NCBI GenBank assembly: GCA_963814985.1
Contig: CAWFFV010000054.1
Location: forward strand, 87,133 to 151,132
DNA from: CAWFFV01 sp963814985
GTDB lineage: Bacteria; Chloroflexota; Ktedonobacteria; Ktedonobacterales; Ktedonobacteraceae
Length of the DNA stretch: 64,000 bases
Direction of reading: 5' to 3'
A program made the position numbers and the translations under genes. The notes beneath the pieces were generated by a model, which was given only the letters and a program-made list of their open reading frames with translations, searched no databases and was not told the origin of the DNA. The stretch's first letter is position 1; each line of letters starts with the position of its first letter. Below, piece by piece: positions 9,172 through 17,655 of the stretch.

Positions 9172-9963
9172 ATGACAGCTTATACGCATCTTACTGTCGA
9201 ACGCAGCTTTCAGGATAAAATCGCAACAGTCACATTGCGACGCCCTCAGGTACATAATGCATTTAATGCGCAGGTTATCCAGGATCTTACCACAGCTTTT
9301 ACGGAATTGAGTAGAGACGAGCAACTACATGGGGTTGTGCTCACTGGAGAAGGTCCTTCTTTTAGCGCTGGAGCCGATATAAGCTCGATGAAGGAATCTG
9401 CAACCTTCAGTAAGGAACAAAATCTCGCAGATGCACTACGCCTCGCTGACCTCTTCAATATGATCAATACCTTTCCCTGTCCAGTGGTAGCGCGGGTTAA
9501 TGGCGCTGCGATGGGCGGTGGTGTCGGCCTTATTTCTGTTTGCGATATTGTGATTGCCTCAGAGAAAGCCCGCTTTGCTCTAAGTGAAGTCAAGCTAGGA
9601 ATTGCACCAGCCGTTATTTCTCCTTATGTGATACGTAAGATTGGTGAAAGCAATGCTCGCATGTTATTTGTAACAGGTGAACGCTTTAGCGCAGCCCGTG
9701 CCCATGCAATTGGTCTGGTTCATTTAGTTGTACCACTTGAGCAACTTGACAAGGCAGTGGAAAATACTTTAAAAGAGCTGGTAACCAGCGCACCGCAAGC
9801 CATACGTGTATGTAAACAACTGGCCTTGACGGTTGGACAGATGAGTCACGAGAATGCACGGCGCTACACTGCAGAGACAATTGCACGCTTGCGTGTTGGT
9901 GATGAGGGACAGGAAGGGCTACAAGCATTCCTCGAAAAGCGCAATGCTAATTGGGTTCGCTAA
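9172..9963 (+). CDS. liuC: enoyl-CoA hydratase family, likely methylglutaconyl-CoA hydratase
   Basis: Crotonase-fold protein of 263 aa. Visible features: SFSAGADISSMK (oxyanion-hole region), ARVNGAAMGGGVGLISVCDIVIAS and FALSEVKLGIAPAVISPYV with the Glu of the second active-site loop. Start ATG 9172 follows AGGAGGAGG. It lies 24 bases after mccB and 52 before mccA, the classical position of 3-methylglutaconyl-CoA hydratase, which makes HMG-CoA in leucine breakdown. Sequence alone gives only enoyl-CoA hydratase/isomerase; the specific substrate is inferred from context. Confidence 0.85.
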   Translation: MTAYTHLTVERSFQDKIATVTLRRPQVHNAFNAQVIQDLTTAFTELSRDEQLHGVVLTGEGPSFSAGADISSMKESATFSKEQNLADALRLADLFNMINTFPCPVVARVNGAAMGGGVGLISVCDIVIASEKARFALSEVKLGIAPAVISPYVIRKIGESNARMLFVTGERFSAARAHAIGLVHLVVPLEQLDKAVENTLKELVTSAPQAIRVCKQLALTVGQMSHENARRYTAETIARLRVGDEGQEGLQAFLEKRNANWVR

Positions 9964-10015
9964 TGTTTTCTGCTCAGTAAGAGCAGAGCAGTAAAATGGT
10001 AATGGTGCCACAACT

Positions 10016-12037
10016 ATGTTCAAAAAAATTCTTATCGCTAACCGTGGGGAGATTGCAGTCCGCATCATGGCAACATGCCAGGAGATGGGTATACACACCG
10101 TTGCTGTATACTCAGCGGCTGATCGCTATGCTCACCATGTACGCGAAGCCGACGAGGCATATTTTATTGGTCCAGCTCCAGCAACACAGAGCTATCTGCG
10201 CATAGATACTATCATCAACATTGCCAAACAAAGTGGCGCGGAGGCAATCCATCCAGGCTATGGTTTTCTCTCAGAGAACGCCGCCTTTGCTGAAGCATGT
10301 GAACAGGCCAATATTATCTTCATCGGGCCATCAGCAGACACCATGCGTTTGATGGGTTCAAAGATTGCCGCCAAACATCTTGCTCAATCGGTAGGTGCCC
10401 CCATTGTTCCAGGCTACAATGGCGAAAGTCAGGATGATGCGACCTTGATGAGCGAGGCGCAACGCATTGGATTTCCATTGCTGATCAAGGCATCGGCAGG
10501 CGGCGGCGGCAAAGGGATGCGTGTTGTTCACTCCACAACGGATTTTTTAGAGCAACTGGCAGGAGCACGCCGGGAAGCTCGCTCAGCCTTTGGCGATGAG
10601 ACGGTTTTCCTGGAACGGCTCATTCAGCAACCACGTCATGTCGAGATACAGATCCTCGGTGATCAATACGGTAACCTTATTCATATGGGAGAACGTGAAT
10701 GCTCCATTCAAAGACGACACCAGAAGATTATTGAGGAAAGCCCCTGCATCGCACTCACTCCAACTCTACGCGCTGAGATGGGAACTACGGCTGTCCGTAT
10801 TGCCAGAGCAGCAAATTATGTGAACGCGGGTACAATAGAGTTTATTCTTGATGCCTATAAACGCTTTTACTTCTTAGAAATGAATACCCGATTACAAGTA
10901 GAGCATCCTGTGACGGAGTTGGTAACTGGGTTGGACCTTGTACGACACCAGTTATGTATTGCCACTGGCGAGCCACTCGGTATCAGTCAGCCGCAGATCA
11001 ACCACCATGGGCATGCTATTGAAGTACGTATCTACGCAGAAGATCCTGATCAGAATTTTCTGCCATCGCCAGGAACGATTACTCGTTTCGTCAAACCAGA
11101 GGGACCTGGCATTCGTATCGATAGTGGTATTGAAGACGGCGATGAGATTACACAATATTACGATCCTATGATTGCCAAACTCATTGTCTATGGAGAAGAT
11201 CGATCTATAGCCATCACACGCTTACAGAGAGCACTGGAACGCTGCGCCATCCTCGGCGTCACCACCAATGTCCCCTTGTTGCATACCATTAGCCTTCACC
11301 CTGCATTTCAGGAAGGCTTCACCCACACAGGCTTTCTGATTGAACATTCATTAACGGCAATAGAGACTTCACAGAATAGAGCGGTACCCAGGGATGCATT
11401 GATAGCAGCCGCACTCTACGAAATCAAATATGAGATAGGAAGGCTACAGCCTTCTACGAATGGTCAGAAACCATCGGCAACGAATCCCTGGCATCTGCTT
11501 GGACCATGGCGTATGGTTGGAGAAATACGTACAATCATCTACAATTATTATGAGCAGGAGCACAGGGTCACACTTAAACCACTGGCAGGTAACGTCGATA
11601 CATGGAATATCCAGGTCGATACACAGCCCTCCGAAGATGTTACATGCACCATAGCTGCTAACGCCCTGATCTTGCTCAAACGTGGCGCAACACAGGTACG
11701 GGTCTATGTGCAACAGCAAAAGAGTGAGACTCAGGTAGTGCTTGCTGGACATTCCTACCGTCTGCAACGCAAACAACCACCCGATGTGGAAAGAGCCACC
11801 CATGACCGTGGGACACTCCACTTACACAAAACACTAAATGCTCCGATGGCGGGAACAATTGTTAAGGTACAGGTACACAATGGTGATATAGTAGAAGCAC
11901 ATCAGGTACTCGTTGTCTTGAGTGCCATGAAGATGGAGCATACCATTAGCGCTCCCTACGCAGGAAAAATACAACGTGTCTATTATCAAGAGGGCGCTGT
12001 TGTAGCAGGTGGAGCAGCGATTATCGAAATGGAGTAA
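10016..12037 (+). CDS. mccA: methylcrotonyl-CoA carboxylase, biotin-containing (alpha) subunit
   Basis: 673 aa. Biotin carboxylase at residues 1-450: N-terminus MFKKILIANRGEIAVRIM, HPGYGFLSENA, ATP-grasp loop ASAGGGGKGMRVV, FLEMNTRLQVEHPVTE. A poorly conserved linker follows. The C-terminal biotinyl carrier domain has VLSAMKMEH with Lys639 as the biotinylation site, 34 residues from the end. It uses ATP and bicarbonate to carboxylate biotin, then passes CO2 to MccB. An acetyl/propionyl-CoA carboxylase role cannot be excluded, but the neighbours liuC and mccB favour 3-methylcrotonyl-CoA. The TAA stop lies inside the left terminal repeat of palindromic element copy A. Confidence 0.92.
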   Translation: MFKKILIANRGEIAVRIMATCQEMGIHTVAVYSAADRYAHHVREADEAYFIGPAPATQSYLRIDTIINIAKQSGAEAIHPGYGFLSENAAFAEACEQANIIFIGPSADTMRLMGSKIAAKHLAQSVGAPIVPGYNGESQDDATLMSEAQRIGFPLLIKASAGGGGKGMRVVHSTTDFLEQLAGARREARSAFGDETVFLERLIQQPRHVEIQILGDQYGNLIHMGERECSIQRRHQKIIEESPCIALTPTLRAEMGTTAVRIARAANYVNAGTIEFILDAYKRFYFLEMNTRLQVEHPVTELVTGLDLVRHQLCIATGEPLGISQPQINHHGHAIEVRIYAEDPDQNFLPSPGTITRFVKPEGPGIRIDSGIEDGDEITQYYDPMIAKLIVYGEDRSIAITRLQRALERCAILGVTTNVPLLHTISLHPAFQEGFTHTGFLIEHSLTAIETSQNRAVPRDALIAAALYEIKYEIGRLQPSTNGQKPSATNPWHLLGPWRMVGEIRTIIYNYYEQEHRVTLKPLAGNVDTWNIQVDTQPSEDVTCTIAANALILLKRGATQVRVYVQQQKSETQVVLAGHSYRLQRKQPPDVERATHDRGTLHLHKTLNAPMAGTIVKVQVHNGDIVEAHQVLVVLSAMKMEHTISAPYAGKIQRVYYQEGAVVAGGAAIIEME

Positions 12038-12196
12038 CTACTCAGATCTCTTTTCTAATTCCTCAGCGCCTCTGGCGCTTCGCAAATCGTTTTGTGTGGG
12101 TTTTGTCGTCTGCGTCGCAACCTCCGCCACAGGCGACAAAACCCACACAAAACGAGGGCGAGCCACCGCAGGTGGTGAGCAGACCTGAAGAGTTAC
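12034..12196. repeat. palindromic element, copy A
   Basis: Terminal inverted repeat GTAACTACTCAGATCTCT against the complement of GCAGACCTGAAGAGTTAC. Small hairpin AGCGCC-tct-GGCGCT (12065-12079), then TCGCA. The central stem is a perfect 21-bp palindrome (12088-12108 with 12134-12154) with a 25-nt loop. GGGCGAGCCACC-gca-GGTGGTGAG hairpin follows on the right. Located between co-directional mccA and the HIBADH gene, with no T-run. Confidence 0.85.
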
Positions 12197-12232
12197 GAGA
12201 CGGGATAACCAGGAACGAAAGGATAGATTCTT

Positions 12233-13126
12233 ATGCAGATAGGTTTTATAGGTATCGGGGTCATGGGACGCCCTATGACCCTTAATTTACTCAAAGCGGG
12301 TCACGAAGTCACCATCTTCGCACGCCACCCGGAGAAACCTGGAGTACAGGAGGTACTCGTAGCAGGTGCGAAACTTGCGCCTTCGCCTCGTGCTGTCGCC
12401 ATAGTATCGGAAGTTGTGATTACGATGGTGCCAAACTCCATACAGGTTGAAGAGGTAGTAGCAGGTCCACATGGTCTCCTCGAAGGGGCACGCAAGGGTC
12501 TCATCATTGTGGATATGAGCACTATCGCACCTGCCACAAGTCGCAAGATGGCGGAAGCAGCAACAACCAGAGGCGTACATTTTCTTGATGCCCCTGTAAG
12601 TGGTGGTTCTCAAGGAGCTGTCAACGGAACGCTGACCATTATGGTTGGTGGTGAGCAAGAAATATTTGAGCAAGTACGTCCAGTATTTGAGGCAATGGGC
12701 AAAAAGGAGAATATTTTCTATGTCGGATCATGTGGTTCCGGCGAGGTTGTCAAGATTGTCAATAATATTCTCTGTGGGACCATCGCTGCTTCGATAGCAG
12801 AGGCATTTGTGCTGGGAGTTAAAGCAGGAGCCGATGTGGCAACAATGGCAAAAATCATCGGCGTGAGCAGCGGTGCAAGCTGGCAACTTGCGAATCAATT
12901 CCCCCTACGTGCATTTAACGGCAGCTTCCAGCCAGGCTTTATGACTGACTTGCTTCATAAAGATCTGGGGTTAGCCCTCGATCTGGCAGCAGAGACACAA
13001 ACGCCAACAGTCTTGACAGCTTTAACACGCCAGATGTACGAGATGGCGCGTACAGCAGGCTATGGTCAAGATGACTATACGGCCTTGTTGAAAGTGCTCG
13101 AACAGATGGCCAGGAGTAGAAGTTAG
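12233..13126 (+). CDS. 3-hydroxyisobutyrate dehydrogenase / 2-hydroxy-3-oxopropionate reductase family
   Basis: NAD(P)-dependent beta-hydroxyacid dehydrogenase, 297 aa. The N-terminal Rossmann loop is MQIGFIGIGVMGRPMTLNLL, followed by the substrate-binding DAPVSGGSQGA and the catalytic Lys in GEVVKIVNNILCG. ATG 12233 has AAAGGA upstream. Lying behind the leucine genes it would fit valine degradation (HIBADH), but family members with other small hydroxyacid substrates cannot be told apart from sequence alone. Palindromic element copy A separates it from mccA, so it may have its own promoter. Confidence 0.85.
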   Translation: MQIGFIGIGVMGRPMTLNLLKAGHEVTIFARHPEKPGVQEVLVAGAKLAPSPRAVAIVSEVVITMVPNSIQVEEVVAGPHGLLEGARKGLIIVDMSTIAPATSRKMAEAATTRGVHFLDAPVSGGSQGAVNGTLTIMVGGEQEIFEQVRPVFEAMGKKENIFYVGSCGSGEVVKIVNNILCGTIAASIAEAFVLGVKAGADVATMAKIIGVSSGASWQLANQFPLRAFNGSFQPGFMTDLLHKDLGLALDLAAETQTPTVLTALTRQMYEMARTAGYGQDDYTALLKVLEQMARSRS

Positions 13127-13146
13127 AACACAGTGATACCTTCTAC

Positions 13147-14246
13147 TTACTGCAAAACCGGCATCAGCGCATGCGAAATCGACATACCCAGCACGAGGAC
13201 AGCCGCCAGACCAAAGTACAGGAGGCTCAGTATAATACGTGTCCCCACGGGTACAACATAGTAAGCCTGAGCCTGTGGGGTATCGGGAATATTACGACGT
13301 GACCAGAGTTGGGTTGCGGCCATGAAGATAAAGAAAAGCAACCAGGGTGAGAAGGTACCATTCAGCCATTCCCAAATTTGGAAGGCCAGCAGTCCCACAA
13401 AACCTATAATCCAGATACGCCGATCAATTGCGGCCAGGACCCGGCCTCCATCAAAAGGGACGATTGGCACAAGGTTGAATAAGTTCATAAAGAAGCCAAA
13501 GTAGGCCAGTGCTGCCCAGATAGAAAGGGCACCAGGCATTTTAGCCATAAACAGACAAAATGATGCTGCAATTGCACCAGCAATAGGGCCAGCAATACCT
13601 ACTTCGGCTTCGTCGCGAGCATTTTGTGGCATCTGTCGCATGGTAACGGCAGCACCGAGCATCGGAATAAAGATTAAAGCTCCCACAGGAATACCCTTGA
13701 GCTTCATCACCAGAGCATGTCCCATCTCATGAATGAAGAGTAACCCCACCAGACCTATGGCAAAAGGCCAGCCAAAAGGAGCGAGTAGACAGCAATTGAG
13801 ATCAGGGCTGTAATACCAGCACCACCAAACTTAAGCAGAAAAATTACCCATTTAAAATTGAGAAGGAAGGCCCCAAACTTAAGCAACAAGGCACCGATTG
13901 TTGCTAGAGCACCTCCTACACCAGCCGCTTTTTTCCGTTTACCACCATCTTCGACGCTACCACGCGCTGCCGCATCACGTTGTTCAGCACCTACATCTGT
14001 TGTGTAACCTTCCATACTTGTTGGGCCACGATATTTGTGCAACGCTGTGGCATCATAGGGAACTGAGACATTACCAGAATCAGCATAACCTTGATAGATA
14101 GCCGACGAATCGAAGGGCGGCGCAGATTGTGCTGAAGAAGACGACTGTGCAGGCTGTTGATAGTAGCCAGGGTGAGAGTAATCTGTTTCATCTGGCTGGT
14201 TACTATATTCATCATATTCAGAAAAATTGCTGGGATCTCGATACAC
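13147..14246 (-). CDS. site-2-protease-type membrane zinc metalloprotease, frameshifted
   Basis: M50 intramembrane protease. The N-terminal half (about 150 residues) is Ser/Gln/Tyr-rich and cytoplasmic (DYSHPGYYQQPAQSSSSAQS), then TM segments. The catalytic HEMGH motif follows in GLLFIHEMGHALVMK, and the second metal ligand is in NLVPIVPFDGGR. The N-terminal and catalytic parts are in different frames, joined near 13780 (SIAVYS to LAPFGWPFAIGLVGLLF) by one base. GTG 14246 is preferred as start (GAGG six bases upstream) over TTG 14258. Typical roles are regulated intramembrane proteolysis of anti-sigma factors; the substrate is unknown. Palindromic element copy B and the kinase gene lie upstream. 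Confidence 0.78.
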
Positions 14247-14355
14247 AGTGAGCCTCAATTCTGGCAGTTTAAAAATGTTTTCTTACATATCTTACCATAT
14301 ATAGTTGCAATTTTCATGGGATGTGCGGTTTTCTTGACTCTCCATGAGTTATCCA

Positions 14356-14490
14356 GTAACTATTCAGGTTTTCTCACCACCTGCGGTGGCTCGCTCTTGT
14401 TTTATGCGGGTTGTGGTGTTTGCGGCGCAAAAACCCCGCTCCCTGCGAAGCGCCTACGGCGCTGAGGAATCGGAAAGGAAGAATAGTTAC
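14356..14490. repeat. palindromic element, copy B (inverted, partly decayed)
   Basis: Same family as copy A in the opposite orientation. Left end GTAACTATTCAGG with right end AATAGTTAC; hairpin CCACCTGCGGTGG first, then CTCGCTCTTGTTTTA. The central stem is partly collapsed (GCGGG...TTTGCG with CGCAAA...CCCGC), then TGCGAAGCGCCTACGGCGCT. The ACAAAAC arm of other copies is missing here. Lies between two leftward genes. Confidence 0.8.
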
Positions 14491-14528
14491 CTTTTCGAAT
14501 TTTTGAAACAAAAGCATAACTCATGTAT

Positions 14529-15957
14529 CTAATGCGAATACAACGGCCTCTCCTCTCCCCCTTGCAATGAACACGCAAGTGATAAACCACCTGAATGTGT
14601 GAAGGCTCCATTGTTGCACTCAGCCACATAGCCATTGGTGTTGGTCCAGAAACTTGCGATGCAGTTGAAATAGTCACAAAAGTTTGCTGGCGGGTCAGGG
14701 TAATAGATCAGAATTCCCAGGAACAAAGTCATAGCCCCAGGGATTTCCGTCGACGCCTGTCGGTGATTGAGTAGGAGTTGGTAGTTGAGTGGGAGTTGGA
14801 GGTTGTGTTGGTTGTATTGTAGGTATTGGCGTTGGTATCGCTGTTGGTATCGGCGTCGAAATTGATGCAGGTATTGGCGTTGGTGTCGCTGTTGGAAGGC
14901 GTGATGGAAAGAGTGATATTGTGGTAGATGTAGAGGTGTTTCTCAATGCCATATTTACTGTAAGTAGAGCAAAACCTGATGAGAAAAGCAATACGAGCAC
15001 AGCAAAGACAAGACCAGCACGCAACAAAAAAGGAAGTCGCTGCCAAAAAGCAGGTTGTCTCGCCGGATAAGGGGCACTGAGAGATGAGGGAGAACTAAGT
15101 GCTACTTTAATGGTAGCCTGGGAGTGAGAGACAGATTCAATGGTAATAGCCTGGTGATAGGCCTGAGCAAGTTCTTGTGGTGTCTGAAAACGCTGGCTCG
15201 GGTCTTTCGCCAGGGCACGCAGTACAACTTGCTCTACGGCGGGTGAAAGCGTTGGCTGAAGGAGCGATGGACGTATGGGAGGCTGATGCACATGCTGCCA
15301 ACAGATCGTCTCAGGGTCACTTTTATGAAAGGGAACCCGTCCCGTGAGCATCTCGTAAAGCAAGATGCCCAATGCATAAAGATCACTGCCTGGTGTAGCT
15401 GTGGCAAATGGCTCCTGTAATTCCGGTGCCAAATATTCGACTGTTCCCATGACATAGCCGGGCATGGTGAGATCAGTACCTCCCTCCTGCTCTTTTGCCA
15501 GCCCAAAATCTGCAAGATAAGCGTAAGAGTCATCACGCAGCAAAATATTTGATGATTTTACGTCACGATGGAGAATACTGTGTTCATGTGCACAATGCAA
15601 GGCACTGGCGATCTGTTCGAGAAGTATGCCAGCTTCACCCTCAGTCAGTGGACCTCTGATCTTGAGTCTCTCATGGAGCGTACCACCTTCGAGGTAGGGC
15701 ATAACCAGATAGCACCAGGAAGCATACTCGCCGTAAGCGAAGACTGGCATGATATGATCATGTTTCAAGGACCCAATCATGGCAACTTCGCGTTGAAATC
15801 GCTCGAAGTGCTCAGGATGGTTCTTCTCAACAAGCTTGAGAACGACCTCACGGTGGAGCTGTTCATCAGAAGCGAGATAGACCTCAGACATCCCTCCCTG
15901 GCCCAAGGGGTGCTGGAGGTGATAGTGGTGAATCTGTGTCCCTGCTAACTGTGACAT
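14529..15957 (-). CDS. transmembrane Ser/Thr protein kinase with Pro/Thr-rich stalk and Cys-containing ectodomain, frameshifted at the tail
   Basis: Hanks-type receptor kinase. ATG 15957 (MSQLAGTQIHHY) has AGAGG upstream; the frame is open 30 codons further but lacks other support. Kinase domain at about residues 10-270: GQGGMSEVYLA, VVLKLVEK, LHRDVKSSNILL, LADFGLAKE, APELQEP. One TM near 300-325, then PTPTP/PTPIPT repeats, then GNPWGYDFVPGN. The frame ends at 14695, but a one-base shift near 14713 continues into YPDPPANFCDYFNCIASFW and CNNGAFTHSGGLSLACS, resembling DUF3761-like ectodomains. The tail is probably real and the shift an indel. Confidence 0.85.
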
Positions 15958-16113
15958 CTTTCTCAAGCCTCTTTTCAATGCATTAGAGAGACGAAGAGCA
16001 CAAACTTTCTCAGGAAAGTAGATGCATACATACACATATTCTAACATAGAATAACGGCTCTAGAGAAGAAATTTAACATTTCTCCCATAAGTGTTACTAT
16101 GTAGTTTTTTTGG

Positions 16114-17356
16114 TCACTGTGCGTTTACGCTCCCTTCAAGGAATCGTCTGAGCAGATTAAGGGCGGCTAACACGGAGAGGCGCTTACTATCATTACGACT
16201 GGCACGCCATCCCGGCCCTCTACCGACAACAATACCTTGCGGTCCCTTAACGGCAATATAGACCGTTCCAACGGGTTTGCCCTCTTGCTCGTCAGGACCT
16301 GCGACACCGGTAATCCCTATACCAAAATCTGTGCCAAGGCGTTCACAGACTGCATGTGCCATAGCACGTGCGGTTTGTTCGCTGACAGCACCATGCTGCT
16401 CCAGGATCTCTTTTGGTACGCCCATTCGCTCTTTGAGATCGGTGCTATACGTCACCAGGCCGCCAATAAAATGGTTTGAACTGGTTGGAAAGTCAGTAAT
16501 CGTACTTGAAAGCAGTCCTCCTGTGAGAGATTCCATCACGCCCAATGTTTGATGACGAGCCTGGAGAAGCTTACCCACTACACTCGCTAGAGTATCTTTA
16601 TCCGTGCCAAAGATGTAATCTCCCAGGAGTTGACGCACACGCACTTCCATCTCAGCCACCATCCGTTCTGCCTCCTCACGAGTTTGTGCTTTGGCGGTAA
16701 TGCGTACATCAATTGCATCGGATTTGGCATAGGTGGCAAGTGTGGGATTATCATGATGTGTCAATGAAACCCAGTCGCTCTTCGACGGTGGACTCACCCA
16801 GGCCTGTTACGCGCAGGATACGCGTGAAGAGGACATTGCCCGTACGGGGCATCAGCCTGGGAATAGCTTCTTGCTCCCACATACGATACATCTCGCTGGG
16901 TACACCTGGCATGGTCACGATGATACGCCCATCCTTCTCGACCCACCAACCAGGGGCTGTACCAACCGGATTGGGCAGAGACTGCGCCGATGGAATCAAA
17001 TTTGCCTGCTTAAGGTTTCGGTCAGGCATCTTCGCACCTATCCGAGCAAACATCGCACGCAAATTGCTCTCTAACTCAGGGTCAAGCTGCATCGTCTCAC
17101 CCAGCAAGGCACTAATGGACTCACGAGCAAGATCATCCTCGGTTGGTCCCAATCCTCCTGTCATAATAATAAGCTCGGAGCGCTCCCAGGCTCGCTGCAA
17201 TGTCTCAACAATGCGCCCCTGGTTATCGCCCACCTGTGAGACAAAGTAGAGATCAATACCCAGAGTCGCAAGGCTCTGTGCTAAGTAAGTGGCATTTGTA
17301 TCTGTGATATGACCTAAAAGTAACTCAGTACCACATGAAAGTATCTCTGCCCGCAT
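16114..17356 (-). CDS. cinA: CinA-type protein (MoCF-like domain plus nicotinamide-nucleotide amidase), frameshifted
   Basis: About 413 aa, the normal CinA size. The N-terminal MoCF/COG1058 domain reads MRAEILSCGTELLLGHITDTNA, TGGLGPTEDDLARE, VTMPGVPSEM. The C-terminal amidase domain (KLLQARHQTLGVMESLTGGLLSS, FGIGITGVAGPDEQEGKPVG) deamidates NMN in pyridine-nucleotide salvage. The usual Cys of AESCTGG is Leu here (MESLTGG). The halves are in different frames, joined by one base near 16780 (VEERLG to WVSLTHHDNPTLATYAKSD). Start ATG 17356 has GGGAGG five bases upstream. It diverges from nrdJ. Confidence 0.85.
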
Positions 17357-17467
17357 AAATCCTCCCAATGTCGGAGCATTTTGCCCCTTTTTGTTGTTGC
17401 CGTACAAAAGAGGGTAACTTGCCGCTACCCTCGCTGTGTAACCTTATCATATCATACAAGCAACAAT

Positions 17468-17514
17468 ATCAACATATTGTGCCAAAAAACACAACAAAAT
17501 CAACATGTTGTGCC
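17468..17514 (+). promoter_or_regulatory. paired NrdR-like operator boxes upstream of nrdJ
   Basis: Two near-identical palindromic sites, ATCAACATATTGTGCCAAAA and ATCAACATGTTGTGCCAAAA, have cores CAACATATTG at 17470-17479 and CAACATGTTG at 17501-17510. They are exactly 31 bp apart, three helical turns. The spacing, AT-rich palindromic core and position just upstream of a -35 element fit the tandem NrdR boxes known for ribonucleotide reductase genes. No nrdR gene is in the window. Confidence 0.65.
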
Positions 17515-17521
17515 AAAAGGG

Positions 17522-17550
17522 TTGAATTCGTCGCTTATTCCAAGTATACT
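17522..17550 (+). promoter_or_regulatory. predicted nrdJ promoter
   Basis: -35 TTGAAT (17522-17527), 17-bp spacer, -10 TATACT (17545-17550), immediately downstream of the paired operator boxes. A second TATAAT at 17624 lacks a good -35. Confidence 0.55.
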
Positions 17551-17655
17551 GGGTTGCGGAGAGGACCCAAAGATATTTGAAAATAAGTGCCTCAGCCGGG
17601 GTATAGTAATTTTATAGTCCCTGTATAATGTATAGGGACAAAGGAGCAATCAAGG

